A stretch of 64,000 nt of DNA from CAJXSN01 sp947492235. GTDB lineage: Bacteria > Pseudomonadota > Alphaproteobacteria > Sphingomonadales > Sphingomonadaceae. The notes under the pieces were generated by a model. It was given only the letters and a program-made list of their open reading frames with translations, was not told the origin of the DNA and made no database searches. The position numbers and the translations under genes are program-made. Shown here one piece after another: positions 15,255 through 24,326 of the stretch. Position 1 is the stretch's first letter; the number at the start of each line of letters is the position of its first letter. The stretch lies in the NCBI RefSeq assembly GCF_042492175.1, contig NZ_CP170453.1, positions 1 to 64,000 of the forward strand, in the 5' to 3' direction.

Positions 15255-15929
15255 ATGCAATATGATGAAGTCGTGCACGGTCGGAGGTCGATCCGTGGCT
15301 ATCTCGACAAGCCGGTGCCGCAGGCGTTGATCGAGGAAGTGCTGGCGATGGCGATGCGCTCGCCTTCGTCGATGAATACGCAGCCTTATCATTTCCACGT
15401 CATCTCGGGCGAACCGCTCGACCGGATTCGTAAGGGCAACACCGAGCGTATTCTGGCAGGCGAGCCGGACAGCCGCGAGTTTCGCAAGGGTCATCCGTTC
15501 CAGGGCGTCCACCGTGACCGGCAGGTTGGCTGCGCGATCCAGCTGTTCGAAGCCATGGGCATCGGGCGCGACGACAAGGAGAAGCGGCAGGATTGGGTGC
15601 TGCGGGGCTTCCGCCAGTTCGATGCGCCGGTCTGCGTCATCGTGACCTATGACAAGGAATTGTCCGACGCGGATGACACTGTCTTCGATTGCGGCGCGGT
15701 CACCACGGCGCTGGTCAATGCCGCGTGGAGCCGGGGCCTTGGCTGCGTCATCAACTCGCAAGGCATCATGCAATCGCCTGTTGTGCGCGAGCATGCCAAT
15801 ATCCCCGACGATCAGGTCATCATGAAGGCCGTCGCCATGGGCTGGCCCGATCCCGATTTCCCCGCCAATCCGGTCAAGATCACGCGGCGTGAAGTGTCGG
15901 AGGCGGCAACCTTCGTAGGCTTCGAATGA
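15255..15929 (+). CDS. Nitroreductase family protein
   Basis: FMN-dependent NAD(P)H oxidoreductase of the nitroreductase superfamily, 224 residues. Signature parts: VVHGRRSIRGYLDKPVPQ and the FMN-binding SPSSMNTQPYHFHVI at the N-terminus, and GCVINSQGIM and AVAMGWPDPDFPANP at the C-terminus. The ATG at 15255 is preceded by GGAG at proper distance; the frame is open to 15231. The stop overlaps the start of the following peptidase gene by four bases. The natural substrate cannot be deduced (candidates are quinones, nitroaromatics or enals). Confidence 0.9.
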   Translation: MQYDEVVHGRRSIRGYLDKPVPQALIEEVLAMAMRSPSSMNTQPYHFHVISGEPLDRIRKGNTERILAGEPDSREFRKGHPFQGVHRDRQVGCAIQLFEAMGIGRDDKEKRQDWVLRGFRQFDAPVCVIVTYDKELSDADDTVFDCGAVTTALVNAAWSRGLGCVINSQGIMQSPVVREHANIPDDQVIMKAVAMGWPDPDFPANPVKITRREVSEAATFVGFE

Positions 15930-17236
15930 TGCGGCGGGTGGCGCAGCGGAGCGGCTTTGTGAAAGTGCTTCTCGGCTCGATCCTGCTGGCATTTGGCGGG
16001 GCGCAGGGCGCTGCGCAGGACAGCGTTACTTCGATCGATCTGTCCGATCCGCGCTATGTCGCAGGGGCAGCGATGCTGGATGCCGAATTCGAGCGCACGG
16101 TCGACGAAACCATCCTGCTGACCGAAATACCCGCCCCGCCCTTTGGCGAGGATCCGCGCGCAGAGGCCTATCTCGCCATGTTCCGCGATACCGGGTTTGC
16201 CGACGCGTCGCGCGACGAGGAAGGCAATGTGCTTGCCCTGCTCCCATCGGGTGCGGAGCGCGGGCCGGTGATCCTGGTCTCCGCCCATCTCGATACGGTT
16301 TTCCCGATCGAAACCGACGTCACCGTGAACCGCGAGGGCGACCGGCTGACCGCGCCCGGCGTGGGCGATGCGACGCGCAATCTGGCCGTCATTCTCGCCT
16401 ATGCCCGCGCGATGAAGGAAAGCGGCCTGCGCACCGCAACCGACATCCTGTTTGTCGGCACGGTGGGTGAGGAAGGCCCGGGCGATCTGCGCGGCGTGCG
16501 CTATCTGATGACTCAGGGCGACTATGCCGGACGAGTAAAAGCCTTCCTGTCCTTTGACGGGCTGGACCCCGAAGAGATCATCGCCTCCGCCGTCGGCTCG
16601 CGCCGCTACCGCACCACCTTCCGCGGGCCGGGCGGGCACAGCTTCTCCGATTTCGGAATCGTCAATCCGATGGGCGCAATGGCGCGCACGGTGGAGGAGC
16701 TTTACGCGCTGGAAGTGCCCTCCGATCCGCCCACCTCGTACGCAGCCTCGATGGTCAGTGGCGGGCGCTCGATCAATTCGATCCCCGATGTCGTGGAATT
16801 GCAGGTCGATCTGCGCAGTTTCTCGCCCGAAGAACTGGCTCGGCTCGACCGCGAATATCTCGCCGCGACCGAGCGCGCCGTGGTGCAGGAAAACGCCCGG
16901 CGTTTGACCTCCAAAGGAGAGCTGACCGTCGAGAACACGCTGATCGGCGACCGGCCCGCAGGCGGTGGCGGCGGAGACAGCGCCATCGCGCAAACAGCGC
17001 TTGCGGCCTACTCCGCGCATGGCTTCGCGCCCGAATTCTCCGCTGCATCGACCGACTCGAATATCGCCATGAGTCTGGGGATCCCTGCCCTCACCCTCGG
17101 CTCGGGCGGGACCGAATTCGGCGCGCATTCGCTCGACGAATATATCGAGCTGCCGCGCGAGGACACCTTGCGGGGAATGCGCGCGGGCTATGCAGCGGTG
17201 CTGGCGCTTGCCGGCACGCCGCCGGAGCAGGACTGA
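15926..17236 (+). CDS. Secreted M20 family metallopeptidase
   Basis: A 436-residue zinc peptidase of the M20/ArgE-CPG2 family. An N-terminal signal peptide (about residues 1-29, ending AQGAAQ) predicts periplasmic location. Metal site motifs are SAHLDTVFP, PGVGDATRN and VGEEGPGD (the catalytic Glu pair), with a dimerisation domain containing GPGGHSFSDFG. It overlaps the nitroreductase stop (ATGA), so both are translated from one message. Substrate is probably a small peptide or N-acyl amino acid; not deducible. Confidence 0.9.
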   Translation: MMRRVAQRSGFVKVLLGSILLAFGGAQGAAQDSVTSIDLSDPRYVAGAAMLDAEFERTVDETILLTEIPAPPFGEDPRAEAYLAMFRDTGFADASRDEEGNVLALLPSGAERGPVILVSAHLDTVFPIETDVTVNREGDRLTAPGVGDATRNLAVILAYARAMKESGLRTATDILFVGTVGEEGPGDLRGVRYLMTQGDYAGRVKAFLSFDGLDPEEIIASAVGSRRYRTTFRGPGGHSFSDFGIVNPMGAMARTVEELYALEVPSDPPTSYAASMVSGGRSINSIPDVVELQVDLRSFSPEELARLDREYLAATERAVVQENARRLTSKGELTVENTLIGDRPAGGGGGDSAIAQTALAAYSAHGFAPEFSAASTDSNIAMSLGIPALTLGSGGTEFGAHSLDEYIELPREDTLRGMRAGYAAVLALAGTPPEQD

Positions 17237-17296
17237 CAGCCAATTCTTGCTCTCGGCCGCCTTCGCGGGCATTCTGCGCACCGAGGGAGAGACACG

Positions 17297-18172
17297 ATGG
17301 CAACAGCAGCGGCGACAGCAGCGGTCGAACGCAGTAGCGAGCACGGCAGGGCATCACTGGATGTCCGGCCACTGACACCGGCTCTGGGTGCGGAAATCCA
17401 CGGAGTTGATCTGGGCGCAGCCGACATTGCCGATGCCGTCCCGGCGATCCGGCAGGCGCTGCTGGAACACGGGGTGATCTTCTTCCGCGACCAGAGCCTC
17501 TCTCAGGAACAGCACATCGCCTTTGCGCGCCATTTCGGCGATCTGGAAGTGCATCCGGCTACGCCCAAGGATCAGCCCAATCCCGAAGTTCTGCGGATTG
17601 CCCATGGCCCGAAGAGCAAGGGCCAGGAAAACAACTGGCATTCCGACGTCACCTGGCGCGAAAAACCCTCACTCGGTTCGATCCTGCTGGCGCGGGAAGT
17701 GCCGGAAGTTGGCGGCGATACATGCTTCGCCAATATGCATCTCGCCTATGAGCGGCTCAGCCCGCAGATGCAGCGTTTCTGCGAGGGGCTGACGGCGGTG
17801 CATGATATCGCCCGTGTGTTTGCCCGCCGCCTGAACGAAGCGCCCGCCGACCTGCACGAGCGCTTCCCGCCCAAGACCCACCCCGTGATCCGGACACACC
17901 CGGAAACGGGCAAGCGGGTCATCTATGTCAACACCGCCTTCACCAGCCATATCGAGGGAGTATCGGCCAAGGAAAGCCGCTGGCTGCTCGATCATCTTTA
18001 TGCGACCGCCATGGATGTCGAAATCCAGTGCCGGTTCCGCTGGGAGCCCGGCTCGGTGGCGTTCTGGGACAACCGCGTGTGCCAGCATCTGGCCGTCAGC
18101 GACTACTTCCCGCAGCGCCGCGTGATGGAGCGTGTGACCATCGCCGGAGACGCGCCGTTTTTTGCGCCTTAA
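17297..18172 (+). CDS. TauD/TfdA family dioxygenase
   Basis: Fe(II)/2-oxoglutarate-dependent dioxygenase, 291 residues. The HxD iron ligands are in NWHSDVTW, the distal His in CQHLAVSDY, and the 2-oxoglutarate Arg lies in RRVMERVTI. Family members hydroxylate taurine, sulfonates, alkyl sulfates or phenoxyacetates; no sulfonate transporter or sulfur gene is nearby, so the substrate is open. The ATG at 17297 has GAGGGAGAG upstream. The first 18 residues (ATAAATAAVERSSEHGRAS) are a non-conserved extension. Confidence 0.92.
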   Translation: MATAAATAAVERSSEHGRASLDVRPLTPALGAEIHGVDLGAADIADAVPAIRQALLEHGVIFFRDQSLSQEQHIAFARHFGDLEVHPATPKDQPNPEVLRIAHGPKSKGQENNWHSDVTWREKPSLGSILLAREVPEVGGDTCFANMHLAYERLSPQMQRFCEGLTAVHDIARVFARRLNEAPADLHERFPPKTHPVIRTHPETGKRVIYVNTAFTSHIEGVSAKESRWLLDHLYATAMDVEIQCRFRWEPGSVAFWDNRVCQHLAVSDYFPQRRVMERVTIAGDAPFFAP

Positions 18173-18276
18173 GCCGTTAATCACGCTCATTTTCGCTAAA
18201 TCCTTAGCGGCTTGGTAACCACATCCTGCCTAATGGTGACTCTACTGGGTCACTAGAAAGGTAGGTCGGCACAGCG

Positions 18277-20523
18277 ATGTCGATGCGTTCAATCCTTCAG
18301 AATTTGGGCAACCGCGCTGACGGTAACGGCGGCGCTGCGCCTGCCGAAGGCGATGGGGCGAGCGCGCGTAGCGCACCCTCCCCGCAGGACGCGAAGCTGC
18401 GTCTGGAAGTCATGCAGGATATCGAGCAGGCCGGGATCGGATGGATTTGGGCCAGCGACGCTGAAGGCAAACTGGTTTATCTGACCGAAGCCGCCGCGCA
18501 GTCCGTGGGCCGCGAACTGGACGATCTGATCGGCCAACCGGTGGTCGCCCTGTTCGAAACCGATGCCGACAATCCCGATGGCGGATCGCAGCGGCCGTTC
18601 AATTTCCAGCTCAAGGCACATAACAAACTGTCGGGCCTCACCGTCCGGTTTGCGCTGGGCAAATCGCGCCATGATGTGAAGCAGGCATGGTGGACGCTGA
18701 CCGCGCATCCCAAATTCGACGCGAACAACAACTTCATCGGCTATCGCGGTCAGGCGAAAGACGTGACGGTCGCGTATGAGCGCGAGCTGATCGACAGCAA
18801 GCTGGCAGAGTATGATTCCCTCACCGGCCTCGCGAACCGGCACTATATGAACAAGCGGCTGGACGGCATTCTCGCCTCCTATCGCAAGGCGGAACGCGCC
18901 TGCGCGCTGATGATGCTGGACCTCGACAAGTTCAAGCATGTGAACGACACGATGGGCCATGCCGCCGGTGACAGCGTACTGGTGCAGGCATCTGATCGGA
19001 TCAAATCCGTGGTTGGCGAGCGCGGCACAGTGGGCCGTCTGGGTGGCGACGAATTCCAGATCATCCTGCCCGATCTCGACGACCGGGGCACGCTGGGCGA
19101 GCTGGCCGAAAAAATCATCGCTATCGTCAGCCAGCCCTACCCGCTGGAGGAAGAGAAACGCGCGGTTATCGGCACCTCTGTCGGCATCGCGATTGCCCCC
19201 TATGACGGGCTGGAGCGCGAGGATCTGGCCAAGGCATCGGACCTTGCCCTGTATGCTGCCAAGAACGGCGGGCGCGGCCAGTTCCGCTTCTACGCATCCG
19301 ACCTGAAAGACGAGGAACAGGAACGTCAGGCCCTGCTCGACGATCTGCGCGATGCGCTGGCGGCGGGCGAGCTGGAATTACACTATCAACCGGTCGTCAA
19401 CGCGCAGGACAATACAGTCGTGTGCATGGAAGCCCTGATGCGCTGGCAGCATCACGAGCGCGGCTTTGTCAGCCCCGGCCTGTTCATTCCGGTGGCGGAA
19501 GAAACCGATCTGATTAACCAGATGGGCGCATGGGCCCTGCGTCAGGCCTGCGAAGATGCAGCCCAATGGCCCAGCACCGTCAATGTCGCCGTCAACGTCA
19601 GCGCAATGCAATTCGCCAATCGCGGCTTTCCCGACGTGGTGGCCAATGTTCTGGCGCAAAGCGGGTTCGACCCCGGACGGCTGGAGCTGGAGCTGACCGA
19701 AAGCGTGTTTCTCGGCGACACCGACGCGACGGAAGAAACGTTCAAGACCCTCAAGGGCCTGGGCGTGCGTCTGGCGCTCGATGATTTCGGCACCGGCTAT
19801 TCCTCGCTCAGCTATCTGCGCTCGGCCCCGTTCGACAAGATCAAGGTGGACCGCAGCTTCGTCGATTCCTGCACCGAGGAAGAGCAGAACAGCGCCAAGA
19901 TTATCGCTGCCATCGTGGGCCTGTCCAATGCTCTCAGCATGGAAACCACGGTCGAGGGCGTGGAGGCGTTCGATCAGCTGAAAGTGGTGCGCGACAAGGG
20001 CGCGAAACTGATCCAGGGCTGGCTGTTCTCCAAAGCGCTGAAACAGGAAGTCATTCTGCAGCGCATCACAAGCGGCGAGTTCAAAATCGAGCCCGAAGGC
20101 CCTGATCTGCATCGCCGTGAGCGCCGCTCCGTCTTCCGCAAAATCGGCATCATTCACGAAGACCACCATTACCGAGCGACCATGCGCGATCTTTCCACCA
20201 ACGGTTCGCGGATCGAAGGCATCATGGGTGTGCCGGTGGGCACGCCGCTCGTGCTCGATCTGGGCGCAGGCCAGCTGGCCGTGTGCGAAGTCAAGCGATC
20301 GAACGACAGTTTCATCGCTGTCGAATTCGAGACTCCGCTGGTCAGCGATGGCGCCGGAGGTCTGTGCACGCGGCACCGGGTATCGCCCTATGCCCTAGCG
20401 GCAGCAGGCATGCCCCTGTCCGCCTTGCCCGACGGCAGTTATCCGCATGAAGCCATGGGCGGCCCTGCGAAAAGCAAACCGCAGTTCATGGAAGTGCAGG
20501 TCGGCGGAAACCAAGCTGGCTAG
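18277..20523 (+). CDS. PAS-GGDEF-EAL-PilZ cyclic-di-GMP protein
   Basis: A 748-residue cytoplasmic protein combining synthesis, breakdown and sensing of c-di-GMP. In order: a variable N-terminus, a PAS domain (about 45-165, ending in a PAC-like DVTVAYERELID), GGDEF (about 175-335) with intact RLGGDEF, EAL (about 350-600) with intact EALMRW, LELTES, DDFGTGYSS and KVDRSFV, and a C-terminal PilZ domain (about 610-700) with RRERR and DLSTNG. Both catalytic sites appear active. The PilZ may be a c-di-GMP feedback sensor. It is followed 51 bases downstream by the LOV-HTH regulator on the same strand. Confidence 0.94.
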   Translation: MSMRSILQNLGNRADGNGGAAPAEGDGASARSAPSPQDAKLRLEVMQDIEQAGIGWIWASDAEGKLVYLTEAAAQSVGRELDDLIGQPVVALFETDADNPDGGSQRPFNFQLKAHNKLSGLTVRFALGKSRHDVKQAWWTLTAHPKFDANNNFIGYRGQAKDVTVAYERELIDSKLAEYDSLTGLANRHYMNKRLDGILASYRKAERACALMMLDLDKFKHVNDTMGHAAGDSVLVQASDRIKSVVGERGTVGRLGGDEFQIILPDLDDRGTLGELAEKIIAIVSQPYPLEEEKRAVIGTSVGIAIAPYDGLEREDLAKASDLALYAAKNGGRGQFRFYASDLKDEEQERQALLDDLRDALAAGELELHYQPVVNAQDNTVVCMEALMRWQHHERGFVSPGLFIPVAEETDLINQMGAWALRQACEDAAQWPSTVNVAVNVSAMQFANRGFPDVVANVLAQSGFDPGRLELELTESVFLGDTDATEETFKTLKGLGVRLALDDFGTGYSSLSYLRSAPFDKIKVDRSFVDSCTEEEQNSAKIIAAIVGLSNALSMETTVEGVEAFDQLKVVRDKGAKLIQGWLFSKALKQEVILQRITSGEFKIEPEGPDLHRRERRSVFRKIGIIHEDHHYRATMRDLSTNGSRIEGIMGVPVGTPLVLDLGAGQLAVCEVKRSNDSFIAVEFETPLVSDGAGGLCTRHRVSPYALAAAGMPLSALPDGSYPHEAMGGPAKSKPQFMEVQVGGNQAG

Positions 20524-20574
20524 AACGTCGTTTGCCCCGTTGATTTTACGGCGAATCGGCCCAATATACGGTTC

Positions 20575-21231
20575 ATGAACGATGGAACCTCCTCGTCCGA
20601 TCCCGCAGCCGTCCCGGCTGAAAAGATCGACCCGCCGCCGCAATGGGTTCTCGACCTGATTGAAGGCAGCCCGATTGCCTCTGTGGTCTCCGATCCGCGA
20701 CTGCCGGACAATCCGTTGATTGCCATCAACAAGGCGTTCGAGGATCTGACCGGATTTTCCAAAGAAGAATGCGTTGGCCGCAATTGCCGCTTCCTTGCGG
20801 GCAGCGGTACGGAGCCGTGGCTGACCGAGAAAATCCGCGAAGGCGTGCGCGAGCATAAGCCGGTTCTGGTCGAGATCCTGAATTACAAAAAAGACGGCAC
20901 CCCGTTCCGCAATGCGGTACTGGTCGCCCCGATCTATGGCGACGAGGATCAGCTGCAATATTTCCTCGGCAGTCAGGTCGAAATTGCCGAAGGCGACAGC
21001 AGTGTCTCTATCGGTCGCCAGCAGCGTGCTGCAGAGGCTCTCAAGACCCTCTCGCCGCGCCAGTTCGAAGTGACGCGGATGGTCGCATCGGGCCTGCGCA
21101 ACAAACAGGTTGCCGCCGAGCTGGGGCTATCGGAGAAAACCGTGAAGATGCATCGCGGTCTGGCCATGGAGAAGCTTGGCTTCACTTCCAGCGCCGATCT
21201 TGTGCGGATTGCGGTCGAAGCCGGAATTTAA
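20575..21231 (+). CDS. LOV-HTH blue-light transcription factor (EL222-like)
   Basis: A 218-residue protein with a LOV domain (about 25-140) and a LuxR-type HTH (about 158-205). The flavin-adduct Cys is Cys71 in GRNCRFLAG; other flavin contacts present are NYKKDG, PFRN and the Gln in GSQVE (Gln134). The HTH reads LSPRQFEVTRMVASG and KTVKMHRG. The layout and length match EL222 of Erythrobacter litoralis, in which blue light releases the LOV-HTH contact and lets the protein dimerise on DNA. Its target genes are not visible; the upstream c-di-GMP gene and the downstream polyamine gene are candidates. Confidence 0.93.
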   Translation: MNDGTSSSDPAAVPAEKIDPPPQWVLDLIEGSPIASVVSDPRLPDNPLIAINKAFEDLTGFSKEECVGRNCRFLAGSGTEPWLTEKIREGVREHKPVLVEILNYKKDGTPFRNAVLVAPIYGDEDQLQYFLGSQVEIAEGDSSVSIGRQQRAAEALKTLSPRQFEVTRMVASGLRNKQVAAELGLSEKTVKMHRGLAMEKLGFTSSADLVRIAVEAGI

Positions 21232-21252
21232 AGCCCGGCTTCTAGCCAGACC

Positions 21253-22476
21253 TCACCACAGATTGACGACGTTGTCGCTTTCGGGCCGTGCGCGGTCGCC
21301 GCGATAGAGGCTGTCCATCGGCTCGTCCGTCACGGTCACGCTGAGGGCCGCATCAAAGCCGTTGAAGCTGGTTTTCATGACCGCGCCATAGGCACCCAGC
21401 ATGCCGATTTCGATATAATCGCCCGCCTGCATGTCCTCCGGCAAGGCGAAGGGCCCGGGCATGTAATCAGCATCGTCGCAAGTCGGCCCGTAGAACGCAA
21501 AATCCATCGGCGGCTTGATCAGATCGTCTTCCAGCGCGCGGACCGGGAATTTCCAGTCCACATGCGCGGCATCGAACAGCGCGCCATAGGCGCCGTCATT
21601 GATATATAGCTCCGCCCCGCGGCGCTTCTCCACCTTCACGATCAGCGAAGAATATTCCGCCGACAGCGCCCGCCCCGGCTCGCACCACAATTCCGCATTG
21701 TAGGCGATGGGCAGCGCATAGAAGTGCTGGTGAATAATCTGGAAATAGTCCTCCAGCGGCGGAGGCTCCATGCCCGGATAGACGCTGGGAAAGCCGCCGC
21801 CGACATCAATCATGTCGATCACAACGGAGGCCTCCGCAATCGCCGCGCGGGTGCGGTCCAGCGCCTGCACGAAAGCGAACGGGCTCATCGCCTGGCTGCC
21901 GACATGGAAACACACGCCCAGCCAGTCCGCATGCTGGCGGGCATCCTGCAGCAGAGCGGGTGCTTCGGTCAGATCGCAGCCGAACTTGGCGGCCAGTGAC
22001 AGCGCGGCATGCTCGCTGGAGACGCGCAGACGAACGCACAGGCGCAGATCCTGTGCCGGATTGCCTTCCTCGTCGCGGCAGGCATCGACAATCTTCGCCA
22101 GCTCTTCATGGCTGTCGAGGCTGAAAGTGCGCACGCCGTGCTTGAAGTAAGCCTCGCGGATCGCGCCGGGGGCCTTGATCGGATGCATGAAGCACAATGT
22201 CGCATCGGGCAGTGTGGCGCGCACCAGCCGCACCTCAGCGATGGAGGCGACATCATAATGCGTCAGGCCGGCATCCCACAGAGTGCGCAGAAGATCGGGC
22301 GAAGGATTGGCCTTCACCGCATAGAGCGATTTGCCCGGAAACTTCTCGATGAAGAACCGCGCGGCACGCGTGGCCGCATGCGGACGGTTGAGAATGACAG
22401 GTTCGTCCGGCTTCAGCGCCCGGACGACAGCCACCGCATCGGAATAGACGGGGTGTGCGTCAGCAGAATTGTGCAA
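21253..22476 (-). CDS. Type III PLP-dependent decarboxylase (ornithine/lysine type)
   Basis: A 407-residue fold-type III (alanine racemase-like) decarboxylase. The PLP Lys is in YAVKANPSP; VGGGFPSVYPG is the phosphate loop, and CEPGRAL and YGPTCDDADY complete the active site. These belong to the ornithine/lysine/diaminopimelate decarboxylase group; the GPTCDxxD pattern is that of ornithine decarboxylase. It would make putrescine for the carboxyspermidine pathway encoded at 24327-27269. The start is a TTG at 22476 with GGGGG upstream; later starts are possible. Confidence 0.9.
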   Translation of the reverse strand: MHNSADAHPVYSDAVAVVRALKPDEPVILNRPHAATRAARFFIEKFPGKSLYAVKANPSPDLLRTLWDAGLTHYDVASIAEVRLVRATLPDATLCFMHPIKAPGAIREAYFKHGVRTFSLDSHEELAKIVDACRDEEGNPAQDLRLCVRLRVSSEHAALSLAAKFGCDLTEAPALLQDARQHADWLGVCFHVGSQAMSPFAFVQALDRTRAAIAEASVVIDMIDVGGGFPSVYPGMEPPPLEDYFQIIHQHFYALPIAYNAELWCEPGRALSAEYSSLIVKVEKRRGAELYINDGAYGALFDAAHVDWKFPVRALEDDLIKPPMDFAFYGPTCDDADYMPGPFALPEDMQAGDYIEIGMLGAYGAVMKTSFNGFDAALSVTVTDEPMDSLYRGDRARPESDNVVNLW

Positions 22477-22740
22477 CTCAAGAGACCCCCGGTCGATACG
22501 ATGGAAAAATAAGGCCCTGTGGCGGGCCTGCTGTCAGTAATACGCGTCCCCCTGGCACCGAGTTCCTGCCCTCTGGAATCAAAGGACATTGTCGGCAGGT
22601 CGCGGGCCTTTAGTCGGCGAATATCGCGTGCGCAACTGGAAACTGCGCAAGGCGTGAACGGACGGTGCGGCTATGCCCCACGCGCGATGAATAGAGGCTG
22701 AGAAACGCGCCGGATTTGTGCGGACGCAACCGCAAGTCTG

Positions 22741-23301
22741 CTACTTGCGGAATGAGATATCCGGCACCTGATCGACCACGCCTTCTTCGCTGTCGTCCAG
22801 ACGGTGGAAATCCGCCTGTTCGAAGCCGAGAGCGCCGGCGAACAGGATGGCAGGAAAGCTCTCCCGCGCCGTGTTGAACCGCGAGACGGCCGCGTTCAGC
22901 GCACGCCGTGAAGCCGCGAGCTTGTCCTCCACATCGGACAATTCGCGCTGCAATTCCTGGAAATTGACGTTCGCCTTAAGGTCCGGATAGGCCTCGCCCA
23001 GCGCCAGCAGCTTATCGAGCGCCACTTTGAACTGCGCCTCGTCGCTCGATTTGACCTCGCCCTGCGCCGCCTTGTTGCGGGCGGCGATCACACTATCGAG
23101 CGTTTCCTTCTCGTGGCTGGCATAGCCCCGCACGGTCTCAACCAGATTGGGGACCAGATCATGCCGCAGACGCAATTGCGCATCGATATCGGCGACGCCC
23201 TGCTGGACGTTCTGCCGCAGCCCCACCAGCCGGTTGTAAATCCCGATTACCAGCAGAGCGATGAGCGCGAGCACGCCCAGAATGATGATTGCCGTCCACA
23301 T
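22741..23301 (-). CDS. lemA: LemA family protein
   Basis: A 186-residue membrane protein with one N-terminal helix (WTAIIILGVLALIALLVIGIY) and a long helical LemA domain (NRLVGLRQNVQQGVADIDAQL through LAASRRALNAAVSRFN). The biochemical role of the family is not established; it is often found near htpX or DUF3137 genes. Here it is divergent from a DUF3137 gene with 68 bases between start codons. The C-terminus carries the usual FPAILFAGALGFEQADF segment. Confidence 0.93.
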   Translation of the reverse strand: MWTAIIILGVLALIALLVIGIYNRLVGLRQNVQQGVADIDAQLRLRHDLVPNLVETVRGYASHEKETLDSVIAARNKAAQGEVKSSDEAQFKVALDKLLALGEAYPDLKANVNFQELQRELSDVEDKLAASRRALNAAVSRFNTARESFPAILFAGALGFEQADFHRLDDSEEGVVDQVPDISFRK

Positions 23302-23369
23302 GTTTTAACCCCAATCTTGTCCCGACCCGTGTATATTGGCACCACACGATTACCAAGGGGTCAAGAAAT

Positions 23370-24320
23370 TTGGTCGAAGTGCCTGACATCGACCGGCTGA
23401 TGGCCGGATCACTGGGGACGTTTCTGCAGGAGCAGCGCGGAGAGCGCGAGGCTGCCAAGGGCGAGGCCTGGGACCGTGCCTGGAAGGCGGCCATGATTGC
23501 CGGTCCGCTGGCCATTCTTGGCCTGATTCTGGTCCCGGTGGATTTCGGCCTGAAGATCTGGGCGTGTTTTGCAGTGGTGACCTTTATCGGGGTGTGGGTG
23601 TGGAAGCCGATCGCTGCGGCCAAGAAGCGCGTCAAAATCGGCATCAATGAAGGCATCGCCGAGGCGCTGGGCTTCACCTACGAACACGACGGCGAAAAGG
23701 GGCGCGAATACGAGTTGGCCGAGCAATTCGGCCTGCTGCCCGATTGCGACCGGTCCGGCGTGGAGGATTTCTGGTCCGGCACTCTGGGCGATCACGCGTT
23801 CAAGCTGCACGAGGCGCATCTGGAAGAACGGCGCGGCTCGGGCAAGAACCGACGCTGGGTCACGGTGTTTCGCGGCGCCATCCTGCGGATCGGGTCGGGC
23901 CGCACCTTCCACGGCATCACGCTGCTGCAACGCGCAGGCAAGCACAAGAAGTGGTTCGGAGGGCGCAAGGACAGCGTCAAATTCGGCGATCACCGGCTCG
24001 ACATTGTCGACATGGTCCATCCCGATTTCGACGACACATTCGAAGTGTGGAGCGACGACCAGACCGAGGCGCGCTATCTGGTCGATCCGCTCTATGTCGA
24101 GCGCCTGCTGGAACTGGAGAAATCCTTCGAGGGAAAGGACATCTGCTCGCTGTTTGTCGAGGGCGATATTCTGGTCGCCGTGCGCAGCGGCAATATGTTC
24201 GAAGGCGGCACGATGAACCCTGAAAGCGACCGCTTCATGGTGGAAAAATGCGCCGGGCAATTCGCCTCGATGGGACGACTGGCCAAATCGGTGCAGAAGG
24301 ATTTCGGATTTACGCGCTAG
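23370..24320 (+). CDS. DUF3137 domain membrane protein
   Basis: A 316-residue protein with two adjacent membrane helices (about residues 40-82) and a soluble DUF3137 domain behind. The conserved part includes GEYELAEQFGLLPDCDR-like text, FRGAILRI, the FHGITLLQ motif and FEVWSDDQTEARYLVDP. The TTG at 23370 has AAGGGG nine bases upstream; an ATG at 23400 is also possible, whereas the frame's upstream part to 23289 lies in the lemA promoter region. DUF3137 and LemA proteins are frequent genomic partners; function unknown. It converges with nspC with six bases between stop codons. Confidence 0.85.
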   Translation: MVEVPDIDRLMAGSLGTFLQEQRGEREAAKGEAWDRAWKAAMIAGPLAILGLILVPVDFGLKIWACFAVVTFIGVWVWKPIAAAKKRVKIGINEGIAEALGFTYEHDGEKGREYELAEQFGLLPDCDRSGVEDFWSGTLGDHAFKLHEAHLEERRGSGKNRRWVTVFRGAILRIGSGRTFHGITLLQRAGKHKKWFGGRKDSVKFGDHRLDIVDMVHPDFDDTFEVWSDDQTEARYLVDPLYVERLLELEKSFEGKDICSLFVEGDILVAVRSGNMFEGGTMNPESDRFMVEKCAGQFASMGRLAKSVQKDFGFTR

Positions 24321-24326
24321 CGGGCT

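Noticed and set aside
18188..18215. Hairpin CGCTAA-atcc-TTAGCG after the dioxygenase gene as terminator
   Set aside because: Stem is only six pairs and is not followed by a T-run.
22477..22740. Possible gene in the 264-base spacer before the decarboxylase
   Set aside because: The frame at 22519-22701 has no domain, poor start context and Ser/Arg-rich random composition; the stretch is more likely promoter and leader.
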